Positions 19,813 to 30,944 of a stretch of DNA of 64,000 nt are shown here, one piece after another. The notes under the pieces are model-generated. The model saw nothing but the letters and a program-made list of their open reading frames with translations, was not told the origin of the DNA and made no database searches. Position 1 is the stretch's first letter. Every line of letters starts with the position of its first letter. This DNA is from Cephalotus follicularis (lineage: Eukaryota; Streptophyta; Magnoliopsida; Oxalidales; Cephalotaceae), in assembly GCA_001972305.1 (NCBI GenBank), contig BDDD01000981.1, forward strand, positions 5,356-69,355. Reading direction: 5' to 3'. A program made the translations under genes and the position numbers.

Positions 19813-20772
19813 CTATTGGAAACTTGCCTCGCAAGCATCGTCCCACACAAAAATTGACTTCTTCTGAGTCAACTGTGCCGAAGGTGTGGCGAGTTTCAAA
19901 AATCCTTTGATGAACCTTCGGTAATAGCCAGCCAATCCCAAGAAACTACGGACCTCAGTAACGTTCCTCGGTTGGGGCCAATCAACAATACTCTCTATCT
20001 TCGAAGGATCCACCGACAACCCTTCCCTCGACACAATGTGACCTAGGAAAGTCACATGATCCAGCCAAAATTCGCACTTGCTGAATTTGGCACATAGTTG
20101 TTCCTTCCGTAAAGTATGCAATACAATTCTCAAGTGCTGCACGTGTTCCTCAATGCTCTTTGAATAAATAAGGATGTCATCTAGGAATATAACGACAAAC
20201 TGGTCAAGATAAGGTTGGAACACTTTATTCATTAGACACATAAAGGTTACAGGAGCATTTGTCAAACCAAACGGCAGTATCAGAAATTCGTAGTGCCCAT
20301 ATCTGGTTCAAAATGCAGTCTTCTCCACATCACCTTCTCGGATCCTCAACTGATGATAACCTGTTCTTAGGTCAAGTTTTGAGAATACAGTTGAGCTTTG
20401 CAATTGGTCAAACAACTCCTCAATATCTGGCAGAGGATACTTGTTCTTCACCGTTACTTGATTTAGCATCGATCCATCCTTCTTTTTCACAAACAGAACC
20501 GGTGCTGCCCAAGGTGATACACTCGGTCTGATAAAGCCCTTATCAAGGTAATCCTGCAATTGAACCTTCAACTCCTTCAGTTCAGCAGGAGCCATTCGGT
20601 ATGGTGCTTTAGATACAGGAGCAGTCCCAGGCAGTAGTTCAATGCTGAATTCTATATCTCTCTCCGGTGGCAATGAAGTGAGTTCATCTGGAAATGCATC
20701 AGGAAATTCACATACAACAGGCACTTGTTCAATACTAGGCATACCTTTCGTATGATCAATCACATACGCCAA
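19813..20772 (-). pseudogene. pol: Reverse transcriptase (C), with in-frame gap
   Basis: The two open pieces (19813-20265 and 20308-20772) are in one frame, split by a TGA at a CGA-like position. Visible motifs are [60 protein letters not shown], the active-site block [15 protein letters not shown] and [20 protein letters not shown]. Between KKKDGSM and [14 protein letters not shown] about 8 residues normally present, holding the CIDYR-type motif, are missing without a frame change. That loss alone should abolish RT activity. Confidence 0.92.
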
Positions 20773-20802
20773 ATAGCCCTCACATCCTTGCCTGAGATAA
20801 TT

Positions 20803-21267
20803 CTATGCTCGAGTATACGAAATGATTGGAGCAGAAATATTGTTCTCCCCGATAAACTTGCACTCAGTCCCATCTTGAAGATAGAATGTCATCATCTTGT
20901 TGTAGCAATCAACACAAGCATGATGAGTATACAGCCAGTCTATTCCCAAGATTACATCGAAATCTCAGATAGGCAACACTATCAGGTCAGCAGACAACTG
21001 AATTCCGGCTACCATGATCTCACAATCTTTCATGATAGTGTCAGATAGAAGACAAGTACCTGCAGGAGTACTCACCTCCAATACATAAGGTAGTCTAGAT
21101 GTAATACCATGCAAATTGCGAGCAAATTCAGATGCAATGAATGAATGTGTCGCACCAGGGTCAATCAGTACACGAGCTAGTATGCCAGATATATAAATAG
21201 TACCTCCCACAACAGTAGTAGATTCTGGCACATTATCTTTAGATAAGGTGTAGACCCTACCTTTCAC
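20803..21267 (-). pseudogene. pol: Aspartic protease region (C)
   Basis: ILARVLIDPGATHSFIASEF is the retropepsin motif (DPGATHS instead of the common DSGATHS). It is followed by LSADLIVLPI, a stop, and FDVILGMDWLYTHHACVDC. The protease would cleave Gag-Pol. Confidence 0.9.
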
Positions 21268-21289
21268 AATCCCTTTCCCGGTATCCTTC

Positions 21290-22431
21290 TACGGATGAGC
21301 AGCCGCAACACTACCACTTGCACCAGCACTTCCTTGTTTGCCGCGTGCTTGATCCCTCATCATCGGGCAACTGTTCAGCATATGATCTTGTGAACCACAT
21401 CTCAAGCACTTTCCCATCTTCTTCCAGCATTCAGTCTCATCATGATTCTGACGACCACAGAAAGTACATCCACCTGGATTCTGTTGACTGCTTTGGTTAG
21501 GAGTTCTTGATCATGAATTTCTGCATGGAGAACCTCCTTGACCTTTGTTGTCAGATTTTGTTGACTTAGCAGGATTATTACTCCCCTGCCCCTGTGATTG
21601 TGCGACGCTCGATTGATTAGTACGAGTCCATTTCGCTCTTCTTTCATTCGCATCTGCTTCCAGAATCATCGCCCTCTCAGCAACATCTACAAAAGAGGTC
21701 AGTTGCACGATCAACAGTTTAGATCTGATGTCAGGTTGAAGGCCTTTAAGAAACCTCTGGACCATCCGTGATTCACCCTCCACAAGATAAGGTGTATGTC
21801 TTGCCAACTCCACAAATCTAGTCTGGTACTGAGCTACCGTCATATCCCCTTGACGTAACTCCATCAGTTTGGTCTCCCTCCAGTCATGCTCTATCTGTGG
21901 CACATAAGCTTCAAGGAACTCAGACTGAAATTTGTCCCAAGTTCTGTCAAGCCCACGAGATTCCCATTTTGCTTCAGTCCTTTCCCACCAATAAGTAGCT
22001 TCGCCCCATAAGAGGTATACAGCAAAGTTGAGTTTCTGCTCATCAGTACACTCCAGGGCAGCAAATATTTTCTCCAAATCTCTAATCCATTGCTCATGTA
22101 CAGAAGCATTCAGCTCACCATTGAAAGTCGGAGGATTCTGTCTCATGAACTGCTCCAGATCTCGGCCAAATCCACCGGTATGACAAGCTTCAGGAGCCTG
22201 ATGATAGGCCCGATTAGCCTCGTACATTTGCCGAATCTGTTCCATGTTCGCCGCATTAGCTTGCATCTGTTGTTGAAAAAGGTCAGCCATGCGGTCAAAG
22301 TTACTCCTCTCGTCATGCACTGGAGGAATATTCACTCCTTCATTCGCTGGTGGATTATGTTCGTGCACTGGAGGTGCATTGACTCCTTCGTCGGCTCTAC
22401 GCCTCCCCCTTCTTCCTCTTTGTAGGCCCAT
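21290..22431 (-). pseudogene. gag: Gag of element C
   Basis: I chose the ATG at 22429-22431 (MGLQRGRRGRRRADEG) because an Arg-rich start matches element 1; an upstream in-frame ATG would add 34 unconserved residues. The capsid core shows FGRDLEQFMRQNPPTFNGEL, WIRDLEKIFAALECTDEQKL and GEATYWWERTEAKWE. A TGA at 21511-21513 cuts the frame; beyond it, still in frame, come two canonical knuckles CTFCGRQNHDETEC and CLRCGSQDHMLNSC. Clear similarity to the gags of elements 1, 2 and F suggests C's family is a possible helper. Confidence 0.9.
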
Positions 22432-22519
22432 TCGTTTTCCTACATGGAATGACATAATCATTAGGAAACAATTCCACTTAATTTCCAAGAAACTTATCCC
22501 AGCTAGCATATATGGAATA

Positions 22520-22532
22520 TGCTCTGATACCA
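22520..22532 (-). other. Primer binding site of element C
   Basis: The minus strand reads TGGTATCAGAGCA, initiator Met-tRNA type, 3 bases from the LTR edge. Confidence 0.92.
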
Positions 22533-23504
22533 TGTTGTCACACCCTGTTATTCCATTACATTAGACAACATATATGGTGATATCAGAATAAAATAATCAT
22601 CCAGCATTCCATTCAATATTACATAAATAAGCGGAAGCATCCATATCTGGATTATAAACTAAGTCATCCACACGCAGCCCATACTATGTGCCTGTACAAT
22701 CCAACAATTATCCTTTTACATAAGGAAAGGAAAACATCAACGGAGTGCGAATCATTCATTACAATTACATTACAACATAAAAATAACAACCTTAAGCAGA
22801 GTAGAAGCTCTCCAAGCTTCAGCAGCGCAATCATCCCAAGTGGCCATAAACAGTACAATGCAAGAATACCGCACAAGGGTACAATCAATCAGTACATTGG
22901 TTTTGGTGTCACATGTCGCTAACTCCTAGCACCAACTGTGCACCACCTATTTATCACCCTACACTTCAAAGATGATAGATCAGGCCAATTACTACCGGCA
23001 TTAGCAGGCAGTTTAACAATCAAGTTCTTCATTGCAGACAGTTTGTGTGGATTCTCTAGCCAACTCCTAGCACATAGGACCACCTCCGTAGCCAGTGATG
23101 TCTCCTTTCACTCGACTAACGGCAAAAGCATAGACAATCAATTCAATCAATTCAGTAACAATATTACATATATCTATAATATGCAATATTATAATAGTTT
23201 TCATTTTTAGAAAACATAACAGTACAGTCAGTGGTTCTCTTGTGAGAACTAAACAGTAACAGTGCCTTTATTAAGTGGAAAATAGCAGTTTGTATGACAA
23301 TAAGATTTTCCATTAGAAAACCGTTAAAAAATCATTATTATGCTTAAATCATTAGGTTTGTAAAATCGTTGATTATTTATATATAGCAGTAGTAATTTCA
23401 TTATTTAATCAGTAATAATAGTTACAATATAGCAGATCAGGATAATTGCAACCACAATTACGTCAATCAATCAATCTGAACATTTCAATTCCTACTGTTC
23501 TAAA

Positions 23505-23660
23505 GCGTCGACAGTTGCTGTGTAAGCGTCAACGGTTGTTGTCTAAGCGTTGACACTACACGCATGATCAAGGCTTAAGCGTGGACATTCTAAGCCTTAA
23601 CAGGCATTTTCCACACCAAAGCGTCGACGGTTTTGACTTAAGCGTTGGCGCTTCTGGCGT
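23505..23660. repeat. Phased GCGTCGACGG-type array (C 5' LTR)
   Basis: Cores at 23507, 23528 and 23549 are 21 bp apart; further degenerate copies lie near 23581, 23623 and 23644. Confidence 0.8.
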
Positions 23661-24573
23661 TCTTACGAATTCCAGGAGCAAAATCAAACAGGGGATGCAT
23701 AAAATTAGCCCAAACTTAGTTCAATTCTACATGCAATCAAGTATCGACCATCACAACATATTATACATGTTATATGTTCAAAAACATGTCAAAAACCCCT
23801 ACCTCATTTGCTATCCCAAAGCCAAATTGGATTGACCTCTCACTTTATATCCAATGTTCTTCAACCACTCAACTCTCAATCTCAGCAAAAATTAGCCTGA
23901 ACAATTGCATGTTTGCAGGTCTTAGATACGAATCCAGTACGATAAATTAGTTATCCAATCATGATAGCAGTTAGAATCGGAACCAGGAGCTTATTGTTAA
24001 CTCTATGTTCCTAGTTTCATCTCTTATGAACAATTTAACATTTCTATCCCCAAATCAAACTTGTTAACTCTTAAATCAGGTTGACAATAGGTATTATACT
24101 TAGATTCAGTAACTTAACACTCATTCTTATAATCATGACGCCGGATTCGGATTAGGAACTTACAGGGAAAAACAAAGCTTCCAAGTCTCTTTGACAATCT
24201 AATCCTCAAATGCAAGCTTCCACAATTCTCCAGCAATTCTCCTCTTCCTCAGTGTTTTTCAACACTCAAATGGCTCAAGTATCAGCAGATATAAGTGCCC
24301 AATTTCGTGCCTTTCATCCGACTGTTGGTTTAACTATTAATGCACATTTCTCTCTCCTTCATGCATGCATTCTCTCATTGTTCTTTTCTTTGTTTTCTGG
24401 CAGGTTATAGGTGCAAAGAGACATGCAAAACTCCTTGGTCTTGCATTATCAACACCTGGTAATGTTTCCTTGCATGATTGACACGTCTCCAAACACTTAG
24501 CTTGCAAGGAAAACCATTTGGTGCCGCTGCTCTATTCTAACAGGCGTGTGCCTCTTTCCTGACACCGCGCAAA

Positions 24574-24692
24574 GCGTCGACGGTTTTCTCTCTGGCGTCG
24601 ACGGTTTGTGCGTCATAACTCAGCCTTCAACTGTGCGTTCTGTGCACGTGTCATGGCTCAAAGCATCGACGGTAAGGCTTTAGGCGTCGACG
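24574..24692. repeat. Paired GTCGAC motifs (C 5' LTR)
   Basis: Cores at 24576 and 24597, and 24665 and 24686, each 21 bp apart, matching the pairs in the 3' LTR. Confidence 0.75.
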
Positions 24693-24847
24693 GTTTGGCA
24701 CCTGAAATTATTTCTTTAGGTTTTATCTAAGAATTTTATTCCAACATCATTCTATCAAAAAGGGTAACCAACATAACATCTCAAAGTATATTTTATTCAT
24801 CAATGGTTACAAAATAGTTGAATTGAAATTGCGGTTATTACAGATAC

Positions 24848-25493
24848 ATAGCATCTTCCTTTGGGCTATGGGAACACTCCACTCAAAAGGAATGGTTAGC
24901 ATAAGACATTAGGGAAAACAACTTGCCATCATAACTCACTTACTAAAACTGAAACTGAGGAGAAGGATTCTCAAAAAATATAAGATGAACAATAAAATGC
25001 TTAAAAAGAAACGATTTCCCACTCACAGTTCTTGGTACTTCCTTGGACGTTAACGTCCCTTCTTCTCTGCTACTCTCTTCCTCTGGCTTGTCTACATCTT
25101 TCCTTTACCTTGTCTACTTCTTCCACTGATGCGCTTAGAAAGCTTCAACTGCTACTGGTACAGACACATGAACGAGAAGAAGAGGAAGAAAATAAAACTA
25201 GAACTCTCTCTCTCTAAAACTCTCTAACCTGCTGAAGCTAGAAGAATGGAATGACCACATCTCAAGATATCTCCACACTCATCACAACTTAAGTCATCTT
25301 TTGTCTTGGAAGTTGGAATCTTCCTCAAGAAGCTTTGCATAAAAGTCCTTCAACTTCCACAATTGTCACTTAAACCTTGGCTTAACATATCCTTCTCTTA
25401 TCCATTATCACACATAAACCCAAAACTCAAAAGAAAGCATATTTATCAACTTAAAAAGAACTCTTAAAGATCCAAAAAGGTACGGGGTATTAC
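24848..25493 (-). repeat. Solo LTR D, right part
   Basis: This continues D after the nested element C and ends GGGGTATTAC at 25493. The copia1 duplication GTATT follows at 25494. The A+T-rich sequence shows no coding region. Confidence 0.7.
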
Positions 25494-26396
25494 GTATTGA
25501 ATATACATGATATTGTTTTCAATATGCAAAAAGACAATAAAAGAAAGAGAGATGAAAGTAATCCATCTTACCTATGCCACTGCAGACTTGGTCGTATTGG
25601 TGAGAAAAGAGTACGCCGGTTGAACTCGGATGGATACTTTGATTTTTTAGAGTATCAACCGTTTCCAACTTTTGAACCCTGTCTCAAAGGCAAAATGACA
25701 AAATCTCCCTTCACGGGGAAAAGTGAAAGGTCCCCAGAACTGTTGGGTCTAGTAGATACCGATGTGTGTGGACCAATGACAGTGGATGCCAGATGTGGAT
25801 ATTCCTACTTCATAACCTTTACAGATGATCATTCTCGTTTTGGTTATTTTTACCTGATGAGGCACAAATTTGAAGCCTTGGAAAAGTTCAAAGAATTCAG
25901 ACAAGAAGTAGAGAAGCAGTCTGGTAAAAGTATAAAGACGCTTCGATCAGATCGAGGTGGTGAGTATCTCTCCACAGAGTTCTTAAATTATCTTAGAGAT
26001 AATGGGATTATCTCTCCATGGAAGCCTTCTGGAACACCACAGCATAATGGTGTATCTGAAAGGAGAAATCACGCCTTGCTTTACATGGTGCGAAGCATGA
26101 TGAGGGATGCCCAACTTCCATTGTCTTTCTGGGGTTATGCCTTAGAGACTGATGTTCTCATACTGAACAAGACTCCCACAAAATCTGCTCCCAAAACTCC
26201 ACATGAGATATGGAACGGGAAGAAACCCAATCTTAGTCATCTAAGAATATGGGGCTTCACTGCATATGTCAAGGAGGCAGCAACAAATAAATTGGAGTCT
26301 TGGTCTATGAAATGTAAACTTGTGGGATATCCTAAAGAAACAAGAGTAGATTATTTCTATTATCCCCCTGACAACAAAGTGTTTGTAGCCAGGTAA
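25494..26396 (+). pseudogene. pol: Copia1 integrase
   Basis: After the D junction come remnants of pre-integrase (YLCHCRLGRIGEKRVRRL), then KGKMTKSPFTGKSERSPELL. The core has Asp in LGLVDTDVCGPMTVDARCGY, Asp in IKTLRSDRGGEYLSTEFLNY and Glu in GTPQHNGVSERRNHALLYMV, the DDE triad. The conserved WGYALETDVLILNKTPTKSA and the IWG block follow. A stop (26394-26396) ends this 299-codon piece; the same frame continues with FLEKDFLLED. The enzyme inserted element DNA into the genome. Confidence 0.92.
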
Positions 26397-26702
26397 GCTA
26401 CTTTTCTTGAGAAGGACTTCCTATTGGAAGATAGTAGTGGGAGTATTATAGATCAGGATGAATGATCCACATTACAACGAGTTGAGGACCTATCCACTCA
26501 TGTTCATATTGATGAGCCTGAAACATCGGTGGCCATACACACACAACCTCTACGTAGAACTACCCGATTACCGAGAGAACCTGAGAGATACTATGGTAGT
26601 TTTCTCATTGAAGGAGTCCAAGAGTTAAACCTCATGAATGATGATCCGGTTAGCTACAAAGATGCCATATGTGAAATGGACTAGGAGAAATGGCTTAGTT
26701 GT
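26397..26702 (+). pseudogene. pol: Copia1 IN-RT linker
   Basis: Readable as FLEKDFLLEDSSGSIIDQDE, then RRTTRLPREPERYYGSFLIE and NDDPVSYKDAICEMD, with stops near 26463 and 26682. This is the usual spacer before RT in Ty1/copia polyproteins. Confidence 0.8.
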
Positions 26703-27590
26703 ATGAATTCTGAAATGGAATCCATGTACTCCAATCAAGTTTTCAATCTAATGGATGCACCCGAAGGGGTTAAACCCTTAGGTTACAAATGGATTTTCAA
26801 AAGGAAGCTTGGAGATGATGGGAACGTGAAGACCTTCAAAGCTAGGCTCGTAGCCAAGGGCTACAATCAACGGGAAGGGATTAATTATGAGGAAACTTTC
26901 TCTCCCATAGCCATGCTTAAATCTATTCAGATTTTACTTGCTATAGCTGGACATATTGACTATGATATATGACAAATGGATGTGAAAACTGTATTTCTCA
27001 ATGGAAAAATTGATGAAGACATATATATGACCCATCTTGAGGGTTTCATTTCCACTGGTGAGGCCCAGAAAGTGTGCAAGCTTCTAATCTCCATCTATGG
27101 ACTAAAGAAAGCTTCGAGAAGCTGGAACATTGGATTCGATGAAACAATCAAAGATTTTTGTTTCATAAAGAATTGAGATGAACCATGTGTGTACAAAAAG
27201 CTTAGTGGGAGCACAGTGACCTTTGTTGTCTTGTACGTTGATGACATACTCCTTATAGGAAATGATGATATCATGTTGTTCAACGTAAAGGCTTGGTTAT
27301 CCATAGTTTTCTCCAAGATAGATTTGGGAGAAGCCTCCTATATCCTAGGTATAAAGGTCTATAGGGATAGATCAAGAAGGATGATAGGGTTATCCCAGTC
27401 TTTGTACATTGACAGAGTGCTAAAGTGTTTTGGCTTGGAAAATTCCAAGAGGGGTTACCTACCTCTCTGTCATGGGATTTCACTTACCAAGAAGATGTTT
27501 CCTAAGACAGCTGAGGAAAGACAAAGGATGATGTATATTCCTTATGCGTCGGCAATTGGAAGGCTGTCAGATCTAAGTGAGCAACACTAG
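26703..27590 (+). pseudogene. pol: Copia1 reverse transcriptase
   Basis: Motifs in order: [73 protein letters not shown], the catalytic VLYVDDILLIGND and IDLGEASYILGIKVYRDRSR. Stops occur at 26970-26972 (a TGA where Trp is normal) and 27175-27177. The three open pieces lie in one frame, so damage is mostly point mutation. Confidence 0.92.
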
Positions 27591-28148
27591 AAGGTTGTGA
27601 AAGATATCCTCAAGTACCTTAATAGTTTTAATGATTTATTCTTGATGTATGGAGGAAAAGGTTTGAAGATTGAGTCTTATACTGACTCTAATTTTCAAAC
27701 AGATGTGGATAATTCAAAATATACCTCAGGGTTTGTGTTCACCTTGAATGGTGGAGTAGTGAGCTAGAAGAGTTCCAAGCAGGCCACCACTGCATATTCA
27801 ATTATAGAAGTTGAATACATTGCGGCATCAGAAGCAGCCAAGGAAGGTGTATGGATGAAGAAGTTCATCAAAGATTTGGGTGTAGTTCCTGGCATTAATG
27901 ATCCAGTATCTTTATACCATGATAAAAATGGAGCAATAGTGCTGGCCAAGGAGTCAAGGTCACACTCAAAATCTAAACACATTCTCAGGCGCTTTCACCT
28001 TATACATGAGATCGTTGATCGTGGATATATAAAAGTGGAATGAGTTCCAAGAAAAGACAACACTACAGACCTGTTTACTAAAGCATTACCAAAGGCGGTC
28101 TTTGACCAACATCTTGATGCCATGGCTGTGAGACACTATGGCAACTAG
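27591..28148 (+). pseudogene. pol: Copia1 RNase H
   Basis: It shows YTDSNFQTDVDNSKYTSGFV, a TAG where Trp is expected (GGVVS*KSSKQ), TTAYSIIEVEYIAASEAAKE, LYHDKNGAIVLAKESRSHSK and the C-terminal TTDLFTKALPKAVFDQHLDA. The polyprotein stop is 28146-28148. Confidence 0.9.
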
Positions 28149-28157
28149 CTTTAGTCC

Positions 28158-29872
28158 TTAATGGGAGATTATTAGAGATAAAGTCATCCAAGCCAGTGAT
28201 GAGCTTGTATTTACTCTATACATAAATTCAACAAAGATGTTTATATTTTATCATTGTCTATGAGTTCATTATTTGAATACATGTTTATTTAATAAACGAA
28301 TGTCCTGGAATAAAGTTAGAGAACCAAGTTCATGATGAGATCATGATGTGAGAATTGGAATCTCGTTATACTTTATTTCAAATCTTCCTGGTCATAGGAT
28401 TGAAACTCAGGGCATGATCAATCCAGATAGACCAGCACGTACTGTCAGATCAGTAAGCAGAGTGTGACTGATCTCACACCACTCGCATGGTTGATGCTAT
28501 AACAACTACGTGGGTGCTTGTTAATTTATTAATGAGTTCACTGAAGGTGACTGTTGATAGAATATATGTATGGAGTTTTACTTACATGTCAGATAGAATT
28601 CTAGTTTTACAACAGTGCATGTGGTCCTTGGAAATGAGTCGTCAATGGATGCCTTGTGCATAGGGTGCTGTGTTTTGATGGTGCTTGAATGCATATTCAA
28701 TGAAGTGTATACAAACATTAGTTGGACATAGTACGCTTACGTATGGAGGCATGTGAACTGGCAACAATGAATCCATTGCTTCTAGTAAAAGAAGATTATG
28801 ATCAGGATGATTTTTGTTAGCAATCAAGCGCCTAGCCAGGCTACCCACGATATCAAGAGTGTGATATCATTGGTTAAATATTAGAGGGGCACCTCTAATA
28901 TTATTTAAGGCTGGCGAAAGATAGTCACATGGATAAATATTAAATTATTGGGGTCTGACATAATCCGTACCCCAGATTTAATCAGAGCATTATGAATGAA
29001 GGGATTATACGTGCATGTATATGTAAATAGTGGTTCGCAGATAATTCATATTACATGGGCGTCGTTATGCATTGCTAGATGTCGATGTCGATCGGTAGGA
29101 TGCCTGAGATAAAATTGATAATTAATCTTGGAAGAAAAGAATTAAAAGAGTTTTAATTTGAAATGACTGAGATAATATTTTTTATGTGATAATAAATATT
29201 TAATCGGATAATCGTGAGTTTCACAATTTAATCCTACGGCCAGCGTAATAGTGAACCCACAGGATTACAGGCTGACATTTTCAACACCATTACGAGAGAA
29301 AAATAATTAGAATAATTATTTTATAATTATATTCAATGAGATTAAATATCCTCAATGTGATTAAGAAAAGAAAGTATTCGTTATGGAAAGAATGGTTATT
29401 TATGTTAAGTAAGATAGTCAACTAAAATAGGAGATTGAAAGGATTTATGTTAACACATTTTTTACTAGCATAAAAAATTGATAACACGTCTTCCTCGCAC
29501 AAGAGTGTGTGTCTCCTTTCTCTCAACGTGATTTTTCTTTTGGTTCTTTGAAGAACAAAGAAAAACACAGTAAACAAAAACAAGAGTTGTAAAGCTTGAG
29601 AAGCTTGGTGTTGGTGATTGAATCTTTGTGTGGATACCTTGGAGGCCTGTTATTCTTGGAGGTTAGAACCCACAATCAACAAACAAGGAGCTGCTCCGTT
29701 TTGTGACTATATTCCACCTGCTCCTTATTGTTTTATATATGTTTTCTAATTGTACATATATGCTCAAATGATCCTGGGAATGAACTTTATGGTTTTTGAT
29801 CATGAGATGATGACGATTTGTATTAGGATGCATGCCTCTAGATTTTATTTTAATCGGCATAAGGTTCAAACA
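28158..29872 (+). repeat. PPT and 3' LTR of copia1
   Basis: The PPT TAATGGGAGAT (28158-28168) follows the pol stop. The LTR starts near 28170 (TATTAGAG, probably from TGTTAGAG) and ends AGGTTCAAACA at 29872. The end is set by where copia2 coding resumes on the minus strand. The expected target duplication is 29873-29877 (CTTTC). No 5' LTR is available to confirm the start. No gene-like frame lies within. Confidence 0.7.
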
Positions 29873-30429
29873 CTTTCCCCTTGACCGAAGAAGGGAGATT
29901 TGGTCATCTTACGTAATAAATAGGATTCACAAGTTGGAAAGGACTCCAAGTTCTGGATTTCCAAGACATAGATCCCATTATGTCTTTCTTTTTCTTTCAG
30001 AAGTACCCTGCTATATATTTAAAGCCATTGCTTGATTAGTATCTAAGACATAGATCCCATTATCTAGATGTCCAGTACCAATTGAAGCATTACTAGATGA
30101 TAAAAGCATAAATCCATATGGATTTAAGATGAGATCTAAGCCCAATGAATATACATAGGAAACGCTAATAATGTTCTGAACAATATTTCTTACAAAATAA
30201 CAAGGGTCCAGTCTTAATATAGAACTGATAGGTAGATACAAATAAAAAATTCCTACAAATTCAGCGAATATCCTAGATCCATCTCTGAGTTGTAGGTCAA
30301 TACATCTCCTTCTCTAAGCTCCCTAGCTTCTCTTAGTCCCTACAAAGAGTTACCAATGTTAGTACCACACCCAGTGTCCAACACCCAAGTTGAACTAACA
30401 TTGTAAGGTAAGTGGAGTTCAATCACAAA
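29873..30429 (-). pseudogene. pol: Copia2 protease and pre-integrase (minus)
   Basis: The minus strand reads STWVLDTGCGTNIGNSL, the protease site, then a stop-filled stretch leading to GAG-pre-integrase fragments (SIGTGHLDNGIYVLDTN; ESYLLRKMTKSPFFGQGES). The last lies at the copia1 junction, so copia1 entered at the pre-integrase/integrase boundary. IN, RT and RH of copia2 must lie left of the window. A copy of CATAATGGGATCTATGTCTT occurs twice (about 29968 and 30045), perhaps the footprint of a deletion or duplication. Confidence 0.8.
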
Positions 30430-30944
30430 GGTGCCTGATCTAGAGGCACCCCCGGCAATGGAGGCAAGGAACTCCCCACATTATTTCTTCCAATGGCCTA
30501 GCTTCCCACAGTGGAAGCAGGCCTTCTCCTTGGCTTGTTTATTGATCCTCTCTCTTATGGCAGCATCCCCCACAGCCCCCAGCGACTTCTTGCCCTTCTT
30601 CCCTTTCCTCTTCATGGTGGCCTTGCCCTTGCACTTGGATCCCTTGGATCCATTCCTCCCAAAGGATGTCCTAGATGAAGGAGGAAGAAGGAAGAAGAAT
30701 CACATATGACTTGGACCTACCATGGTCCATGTTACTCTCAGCAGTCCAAAGCATCTCCACAAGCTCCGATAGAGTACATTGAACATTGTTCATGTGAAAG
30801 TTTATGATGAAATGGGAGAATGTCCGAGGAAGGGATGAAAGCAAAAGATCAATATAATAATCATTGTGCATCATTAGATCCAATCGATCCAACTGCTCAA
30901 TTAGATCGATCATCTTCAGTCCATGCCAATGGACTGAAGCTCCC
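30430..30944 (-). pseudogene. gag: Copia2 gag, C-terminal part (minus)
   Basis: It reads LKMIDLIEQLDRLDLMMHND, then LLLSSLPRTFSHFIINFHMN and LSELVEMLWTAESNM, matching copia1 gag in order. After a frameshift comes a Lys-rich linker and a zinc knuckle start CFHCGKLGHWKK followed by a stop. Bases 30940-30944 are the target duplication CTCCC of element F; the N-terminal half of gag is at 47934-48309. Confidence 0.85.

Larger units (their letters stand above)
15339..24842 (-). mobile_element. Element C: Tekay/Del-like gypsy chromovirus
   Basis: A complete structure on the minus strand: 5' LTR 22536-24842, PBS 22520-22532, gag, PR, RT, RH, IN with chromodomain-like tail, PPT from 17842, 3' LTR 15339-17841. 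The target duplication GATAC is present at 15334-15338 and 24843-24847, within LTR D. The LTRs differ at about 4% of sites in the first 120 bp by eye. The PR-RT-RH-IN order plus the C-terminal chromodomain-like block define a chromovirus; long LTRs fit Tekay/Del. Stops in every domain make it inactive. Confidence 0.92.
22536..24842 (-). repeat. 5' LTR of element C (2307 bp)
   Basis: It runs from TGTCACACCCTG to GCGGTTATTACA and matches 15339-17841 apart from substitutions and a ~200-bp deletion at about 22827. The deletion removed the conserved block near the start of the transcript region. Phased arrays are at 23505-23660 and 24574-24692. Confidence 0.92.
11304..29872 (+). mobile_element. 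Copia1: Ty1/copia element split by solo LTR D (with C inside)
   Basis: Plus-strand pieces are leader (11304-11967), gag (11968-about 12840) and PR/pre-integrase (to 13262), then after the insertion IN, RT and RNase H (25494-28148) and the 3' LTR (28170-29872). The domain order PR-IN-RT-RH defines Ty1/copia. The 5' LTR is cut away by LTR E at 11303. Copia1 sits in the minus-strand pol of copia2; the junction at 29872/29873 is where copia2 coding resumes. The lineage is not SIRE; Tork or Ivana are possible but I cannot decide. Confidence 0.85.

Noticed and set aside
13263-25493. D as a complete element with C as its interior
   Set aside because: C has its own LTR pair, PBS, PPT and GATAC target duplication inside D, and D's two parts join into one LTR-length sequence.
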